NCBI GenBank assembly: GCA_033439255.1
Contig: CM065879.1
Location: 4,780,501 to 4,844,500 of the forward strand
DNA length: 64,000 bases
Direction of reading: 5' to 3'
Source of the DNA: Hericium rajendrae
Lineage: Eukaryota > Basidiomycota > Agaricomycetes > Russulales > Hericiaceae
Within the stretch, counting starts at the first letter, position 1; each line of letters opens with the position of its first letter. Shown here piece after piece: positions 57,069 to 64,000 of the stretch. The notes under the pieces were generated by a model, which saw nothing but the letters and a program-made list of their open reading frames with translations, was not told where the DNA came from and ran no database searches. The translations under genes were made by a program, and so were the position numbers.

Positions 57069-59546
57069 TATGATGAAGGGTTTGTCGACAAGTCGAATGG
57101 GTGTTGTTGCAGAAGAGACTGGGTGCGTGTCATGGCCGCCTGGAATTTATTTGTTGACGCCGATGGGATGCGTTGCGGAAACCGTCGTCACTGTGGGGGT
57201 TGATGTCATAGAGCCCCTAGCAAACCTGACCACAGGGTTAAGGTCACATGGCCTCCCTCCGCTCTCTCACCGGTATCCCGGGGCGGAAACATATCTTGGT
57301 CGATTTTTGGACAAAATCCAGAGATTACACAACTAATTTCGGTTTCTTGTCGTGGGGATGAAATGCCAGCAGCAGCGGCATTCCATAGGCGCCGTTCAGA
57401 CCGTTGTCGGTGGAGATATCGTCACTCCGACGACGCGCTCAGAGGGGACGATATGATCCAGCAATGTCGACCCGTACTTCCGTATAGTCTGATCTTTTGA
57501 AGACCTCTAATTGCTCTGTAAAGCGTCTTCTCCTGACCTGCCGCCTCACTTGACGCCAATCCGATGCGCGCCGGTTGCAGACGTTTGAGATTTCATATCC
57601 GGCTGTCATATGAAAATGCAACCTGACTGTCTGCCTTGCAGGTGAACGTCAATTTCGCTTCTGCACTCGATTTACGATAATGCGTGTTGACCCGTGATAC
57701 TTTCTACCGCTCCATCCGGCAAGTTCGTCCACACGGTTCATTTACTATGGGAATATCGTGCAGATGCGACAGGCGCGTCGCTTTAAAAAACCTGTCCTAG
57801 GTATTGAGCGTTTAGATCTGGTCCTTGTCAGCGGAACGGAACCATTGTGAGAGAGGCCGCGCTCAGGAACATTGCAAGGGGGACTTTGACACATAGCGTA
57901 ATCGTACGAGTTCCTCTCCTCGAGGTCCTCTAGACTAACCGTTTTTATCCTCCTCTCCGCTGCCTCAGCAAATGCGCCCTTGTGCAGCACAATCTCGCGC
58001 TCAGATCTGAGCTGAAGCGGCGCAAAGCACTCAGTGGGAACATAGGCTTCTTAGATGGTAATTGACGCTATCTAGCGGAGATTCCGGACACCTTTCTCGA
58101 TCGAGCAGATGTGTTTATATCTTCGCCTTCTGCGCGGTGCAAGATATAGGCGAAGGACAACTCCACGGCCCGGACTTTGTATCGACGATCCGTGGCCTCG
58201 CTTGAACCTTGATTACTTGCCTCCCATAGCTTGATCCTCAGGGCGGTAACACGCTGAGGCTGTGAATTTGCGCTGGTTTAACCTTCTCTATCGCGCACAA
58301 TCGACGAGGTCAGCATATCGGTTCTCATTATGCGATGTAATCCATCATCTGAACGGTCGCGATTGCGGTCCCAGTTCCAAGTTTACCTAGGGGCCGTTCT
58401 ACGCAAATTTGGCAGATGCCTGTCATGTGTTGACGAGCGGCGCATGAGACATCGTTCATAGATACCACATCGGCAGGGCTGACATGACAGAAGACGTGAC
58501 TGCACACTGCTGCACGCTGCCTGATAATGACCGCCCACCCCATCCACGTCGCCCTCATATGCACTGTCTCTCGATGGGGTGCATCGCGCCCTTTCGAACC
58601 TTCGAAGACGGCGGAATTTCGGATGTGGTATCCTGGTGGCGTGGCGCCTTCCCGAGTTTCGCTGCTCTTGATAGAAGTCGTGACACGTCCGCATCCCTGC
58701 ACTGCGCCCGCGCGGCGATAGGTCTCCCGCTGCGCGGGTACGGGGAGGCGGACCTGCTGCCAAGCCAAGGTCAAAAACGTTGAGTGGGAACCCGAAGAAG
58801 CCGAAGCCGTGCGCTGGCCCCTGGGGCGACCATGAACCTGCCGGCCTATGAAAGTCGTCCACCCGAGGCGAGACGCGGAGTGGGAACGCAGAAGGGCCCG
58901 AGGAGAGAGCGACATCCGTCCGCCATCACGCGTCTGGCTCCTCGAGCGTCGCTCGCGCTGCAGAGCGGAGCGGTACGATGCTGCTCCGGCGTCAACTCCA
59001 CCATGTCACCGCCAATCAGCATTCGGCGAAAGGCAATGACAAAGAGGACGGCGGCGCGTCGAGGGCCGCCGACAGCGCAGCTCCTCATTAATTTCGCGCA
59101 CGTCGTGTCGTGTGCATCCAACTGGACCCGTCTATGCCTTCATATTCGTGTTTCTGCGATGTCCGTTTCACCGCCGTTGCTCCAGTCGTGTCTTTGCTTC
59201 ACATCGGGCGCTTTCCGACGAAATATAGTGTTCGATGATCTGACCGCTAATTGCCATGTACTTCCCAAGTGAATAATATGTCCAAGCAAATATAACTACA
59301 GGGTCGGACTTGCAGGTATCAGGAACGACATATGGAGCGCACGAAGACGCATGGGGAATAACAGTGGAGAGAAAGGCAACAGTATACACAACTAAAAGCT
59401 CCACAGCGCTGACGGTGACATGGCCCGTCAACTGCAGGCCAGCGATCCCTGTATTTGCGCTGCTGGTTGTGTGATCCTAACGTGAGAGCCACGCGGTAAT
59501 ATTAAAGCAACGCTGGCCCGGATATGCGGCGCGGCACGGGCGGATG
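57069..59546. other. 2.5-kb non-coding region
   Basis: It holds the promoter of the CsbD-like gene and the 3' side of the WOPR gene. The longest ORF is 195 codons on the minus strand (58328-58915), overlapped by another of 159 codons in a second frame. Neither has family features and both may be chance. Confidence 0.45.
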
Positions 59547-60719
59547 TCATAGAACAAGACGGAATGTGCTGAGGACACGCCGGTCCTCTGCGGAGAGCGG
59601 CGCATATGGCTGTGTGTGCGCTGGGGCCTGCTGCGCAGGAGTTCCAGGCTGCTGCTGTGAGCGCGGCATGGGATCCCCACGCAGCGGCACAACGGTGGAA
59701 AGCCTTGGCAAGGCCGTGGCTTGCGACTGATACGATGGTCCGTCGTACGGCGAGGGAAGGGGATAGTGGGCCGTGGAAAGTATGTGCCCCGACGAGGCCG
59801 AGGATGACGAAGAATGCGTCCTCGCTGGCATCGAGGGGCGAGCAGAAGGGCTGTACTCGCTGAGCTCGTCGTCCGGCTCGCAAGGAAACGGATCGATCCT
59901 CTTGTACGCCCCCTTGTTCGACACGAACACACCTTCTGGGACTTGCAGGCCACGGAGATAATCATAGTTATCGATCACCGGAAGGCGCGTATAGTCGTTT
60001 CCCTGCTCGACGCGCGTGAACGAACGCACTAAAGGAGGTGGAGGCGGCCTTACCGAGAAATAGGCGACGATGTGCCATTTACGTGGTATGCTTTGGCCTG
60101 GAAGGAATACCTGTGTTGAGTAGGTCTGCTTTGTGAGTCCGTCAGGCTTTGACGGGCGATCTTGGCGTCGGCTCGCCAGGGGCGGGACAGACATCGGGTC
60201 CAGGGCACGGCGCGCACTGTGGAGATACGATGAGTCGCTGAAAACTTTGGATAAGACCGGTATAAAACCCACCGCCTAGCTGCCTTCAAATCCCGCTCCT
60301 CCTGAGTGGTTTCTATTTTCTCCTCGTAAAACAGGTAATCTCCCCGCATCCGGCTCTGGGACCTGCGGGGAAATTAGCACACTGCATACTTGCACCATGA
60401 TCCGATCTCCCATACCATCGTCGACCGTCTGTCCACCTCTCGAGCCCTCCCTTGAACTCAGCCTCCTCCCACACAAAGACGTTCCCCGATGTCAGATGGT
60501 CTCTCTCGTTGACGGACAATCGGCGAGTAATGAGGGGCAAAATCCCCAAACGAACCGCTTCGAGGACGACATGAGCATCTCTTGCGTCACGGATATCTGC
60601 AGAGTCAGTATTGAGATTTGTAAGAGATCGACGTGTTGCGGAAAGGACGTACGAAGAGCTGGATGAGTGGCAGGGCTGGACTGCAGCTGCGAGCGAGAGC
60701 CAGAAGACACTTGAGACAT
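59547..60719 (-). CDS. Gti1/Pac2 (WOPR-domain) transcription factor
   Basis: Fungal DNA-binding regulator of the Wor1/Ryp1/Gti1/Pac2 family, which controls morphological and developmental switches. The start is ATG at 60719 (MSQVSSGSRSQLQSSPATHP), then an intron (GTACGT...CTGCAG) and WOPR part 1: IRDARDAHVVLEAVRLGILP, LITRRLSVNERDHLTSGNVF, VWEEAEFKGGLERWTDGRRW, joined over an intron at about 60373-60428 to SQSRMRGDYLFYEEKIETTQ. WOPR part 2: RPSKPDGLTKQTYSTQVFLP and RKWHIVAYFS, then over an intron (60001-60054) GNDYTRLPVIDNYDYLRGLQ and VPEGVF. A Ser/Pro/Gln-rich tail ends EDRRVLSTFRLVL with a stop at 59547. All signature blocks (WTDGRRW, GLTKQT, WHIVAYF) are intact. Wor1-type genes are often autoregulated through long promoters, and 3.3 kb of gene-free sequence lies upstream here. 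Confidence 0.9.
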
Positions 60720-63700
60720 GGCAGAAGAAGCGAAGATTGCAAGTGTCGCAAAAAACGGCGAGTGGGGTTTTTATACTATCCACAGAGAACCAGAAGGTTT
60801 AGAGGTTCTACACATGATACCAGGTTAGGAAACCAAACGGGGAACATAGAAGTGCACGTAAATTTAGAGAAGGCCTCAACACCATTCAATCTTTAGGCAC
60901 GGACTGTTTGACCGATAGCCTGGATAATAGACTTACCTATCTAGGAGCATCACAGGAGACTCTTCTTTCTGGGAGATGGACGTCCTGCATTCACTTCACG
61001 GGCCGAAGAAGTCTGTGAGCCAGTTGGCGAGACGGTTCAAGAACAGCGGCGAACGACGAATGGGGCCAAACTGGCGGACGAATGAATAGAAAGCAGATGC
61101 CAAATCTCTCCACTCGGCGACAGGACAGCGAAGACGATGGGAGAATCGGACAGGGTGGCGTAACTGAGGCACGGGCCCGGCTTGATTCCACACCGATCTA
61201 GAACGCGAAACGAAAATCCTCGCTGTTTCATGTTCTGAGGCCTGGTGATCCAATCAGTGCGTGCGTTGATGTGGACAATGGTGTGGGACGTCTGTGAGAA
61301 AGTCACTCACATGAAGACGTTCGAAGAGTAAGCATGACCTTTCCAAGGGAGCGCGGCTCACGCAGGGCGCGATGGTGACTACGCAGAACAGATCCGATCA
61401 CCACGTCCCCAGTCACGGCTGCTTGCAAAAGTCATGAGGAAACAGCACACTTTGAGTAGCTTGTCTGGTAGAGCGGCGATTTCGGTTGGAACCCTGCTTC
61501 TAGAATGACTTCACAACTTCGACTCATCATGTCTTATGTAAGATGATCCTTGCAATTCAGCACAGAGAACATAAGGCCATAGTACGACATATGCGAGCAC
61601 GTACAGATGAACTGGTGACCGAGACATGGCGCATCTTGCCATCTCAACTGAGAGACTGAGGTGTGAAAGATCGTCCCCAATCATGACTATCAAAGAGATA
61701 AGCCTGGGCCTGATCAACAGCCGCGGAAACAGGCGCGAGGAACGCATTTCAACAAGCTTGATTGTTGGCGTGCATGGCTAGAATGGCGAAGGCATGGTGT
61801 CCGGATCCTTCTTTCTAAAATTAGAAAACCTTGTTTCCAGATGTCGCTTTCTGCAGCTTCGAGGAGACCTATTTGGATTGAGAAATTCTGAGCCAAGTCA
61901 ACGAAAGTGGCAAGGGCTGCCATCGATCAGGCAGGCACCGGAAACACCGGCAGGAGGCCTTAGGTGGACAGAAGGGCAAGGTCTTCTCGTGGGTACCCAT
62001 ACTGCAGAACTACCGTAAGGCACTCTATCAGTTTGCCAGCTCAGCGTCGTCATAGGTGATCAAGCTTTCTCACCTTAGGCATGAAGAGGCTTCGCCGCGG
62101 AGAATAGGGCTCAAGTCCGGGGGGTAGATAGCGATACCCTCTTCGTCCCGGCGGAATCCAGTTAGGTAATCGAAGCATCCGAGGTTTGTGAACGCCGTCG
62201 TAGAAGTGCGCTGCAGAAACTGACGCAGAGCGTCAAGCAGTAGAACCAGAAGGATGAAGGCGAACGGAGGTGTCTTACAAGGTACCATATTCCCAAGAGC
62301 AGTGTCCGTCGTCCCCCTTGAACGGCATGCGGGAGCTCATTTACGAGGCTCATGAGAAGTTCCATTTGATCGGAAGGGGCTGTCGGACTATCTCGCAGAA
62401 AGCTCCAAACCACAACCTTCTCGCGACGTGGAGGCAAAACTGTGGAGTGACCGCTCTCAAGGCGGAACGTGAGTTGACTAGGGTACGATCACGACACCTA
62501 TGCACACCTATTCCGTGTCAAAGTCGGTTTCTCTTTGGTGGTCGGATCTCCTCTTTGACGAGGATCCTCCATGGTACGTCAGTCGTCACGGACATGTGTG
62601 CAGTTCAAGAGCCTCGTCAATTTCCGAGGGTCCTCGAGGCAAAACTTCCTTGAGAGGCAGAATTGAATGTGTGGGAGTCTGTGGCTGATGATCAGCGAAT
62701 AGAAAAGTCGAAAAAAATAAATCCAGCTGGAATATTTATCGAAGCTTAGCCAAGTTCACTGGAATGCTCATGTCTAGTAATGCTTGAAACAATCTGAGAG
62801 ACTCTGTACTCGGATTGTCGGATGATAGGCTGTTAAATTAACTTCGAAACGGAACGCTCACCGAGGGATGAACTTCTTTCATTATTATAGCCACAATGAC
62901 GCGCTAGTGCAAAAGCAAACATCTGAATGCTCACGATAAGGCTATTTCATTTCTGCGCAATGATATGATTGGGAGTTATGAATGGCTTGACCCCATTTTC
63001 AAACTGACAAAGTCAGCGACTAAGAATGTCTGCTTGTCTTTACCTGGTTCAGGCCTTACCGCTCTCACCTCATGCGCACTGGAACTGCAACGTGGAGCTA
63101 TCTTACAAGATCCTACCGACCCGAAGACGGAGAATCCGTGTGATTGGAGGTAACGCTGTCGCGATCGCGCGAATCAGTCTGCGGCGTAAATAAGAATGTC
63201 CGGGCTTCCATCCTCAGTAAATGAGACTCACTTTCGGTGAATACCGAGAGCAACACGCGCATGTCGCACTCCACATTGAAGCCGTGCATGCGAAAAACCA
63301 GCTGGACTAAGCAATCCATCGATGCTGACTTTGTCCGACAACAGTCTGTGTTATAGCCAAGTTGAGGTGTTGTAGTTTCCGGTTTGCGTTCAGATGCTGT
63401 CAAATTTGCATGTTATTTTTCGGAATATCAAGAATCCTGACGACATGGTTCCGGTATTTCAGAGACGTTTGTCGAACGAGGCCGTGAAATTGGGAGAATT
63501 GGCGGGATTTGGCAACGATCCTCGTAGTCCAGAGGCGGCGGGAGATTATTTGTACTTGTGTGGCAATGGCTTTGTGGCACTCCGCCTCGCGGTGAAACCA
63601 TTCATCCATCTCGACATGTTTATCCGCTAGCTAATCTTGAGACAACGACCATCTTGTAACTTCGATGTATCATCGGCTTTCTAGTTCTTAATTTTTCTGG

Positions 63701-64000
63701 TAAGTATTTGCGTATGTTGTAGTGTGCAGCAATATTGACCTTACCCGACAGTAATTCTTCCACCAATTTATCACACCTAATCAATGAATCGGCAGTACAT
63801 CGAGGTTACCATGTCCGCGGATGCGTGCATCTCCGGAAATGGCGGATTCGTGGTCACGCCCAGAATGCGGGCGCTTCTCGCAAGACCTGGATGGCTTGGC
63901 TCGAATGATGGAGGACAGGAGCTACGTGACTTGTACGGACAGCGTACGTCCCAATCATCTCCGAATGACTTCATCTCCTAAACCTTGTGTCATAGAATCG
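60720..64000. other. 3.3-kb upstream region of the WOPR gene, no gene firmly supported
   Basis: Scattered coding-like fragments occur: minus-strand LASAFYSFVRQFGPIRRSPL near 61120, minus-strand TAFTNLGCFDYLTGFRRDEE near 62180 followed by GIAIYPPDLSPILRGEASSC, and plus-strand ELAGFGNDPRSPEAAGDYLY near 63500. None could be joined into a gene. At 63784 a plus-strand ATG starts MNRQYIEVTMSADACISGNG and runs to a GTACGT donor near 63944; it could be a first exon continuing past the window. These may be decayed genes or chance. Confidence 0.35.

Noticed and set aside
58328-58915. 195-codon minus-strand ORF starting MSLSPRAL
   Set aside because: Unrecognised, overlapped by a 159-codon ORF in another frame, no splice or motif support.

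Overview
The window is nuclear DNA of a filamentous basidiomycete, probably an agaricomycete (inference). The evidence is genes broken by many short introns (about 46-70 nt, GTRNGY donors, YAG acceptors), fungal housekeeping proteins (Lcl3, Tah18, Iml2, Rex1-type exonuclease, YMC020W-like hydrolase, WOPR factor), and lineage-restricted families such as an MLKL-like helical bundle joined to a pseudokinase and a large SGMGKSR P-loop protein. I recognised no tRNA, rRNA, CRISPR array or bacterial-type operon. Gene models were assembled by eye from exons, so outer limits are firmer than inner splice sites.

Layout. 1-6.3 kb is dense and conserved: the 3' part of a SNF2/RING translocase, then a divergent pair LCL3 (-) and TAH18 (+) sharing a 176-bp promoter. 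6.6-11.1 kb (-) holds a small unknown gene and, upstream of it, the MLKL-like gene. 13.6-21.9 kb holds a YMC020W-like hydrolase (+), an aldo/keto reductase (-) and, divergent from it, a conserved unknown (+). 25.0-28.1 kb is a Ser/Pro-rich coiled-coil protein (+). 28.1-30.9 kb is non-coding with a probable MITE. 30.9-41.6 kb holds IML2, a Rex1-type exonuclease and the large P-loop protein, all +. 41.8-43.8 kb is a Golgi-type fucosyltransferase-like enzyme (-).

From 43.8 to 55.4 kb the window is gene-poor: a GNAT, a MARVEL-domain protein, one intact short-chain dehydrogenase (SDR) and two decayed SDR copies on either side of it. Both decayed copies keep the two ends of the gene but have lost the catalytic middle. 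55.5-57.1 kb is a repeat-containing protein with a CsbD-like tail, and 59.5-60.7 kb a Gti1/Pac2 (WOPR) transcription factor with large non-coding flanks.

The two observations most worth following are the fungal MLKL-like gene and the SDR end-only remnants. Several gene models need a reading-frame change of the same direction; some are explained by short introns given below, one (about 39.17 kb) is not.
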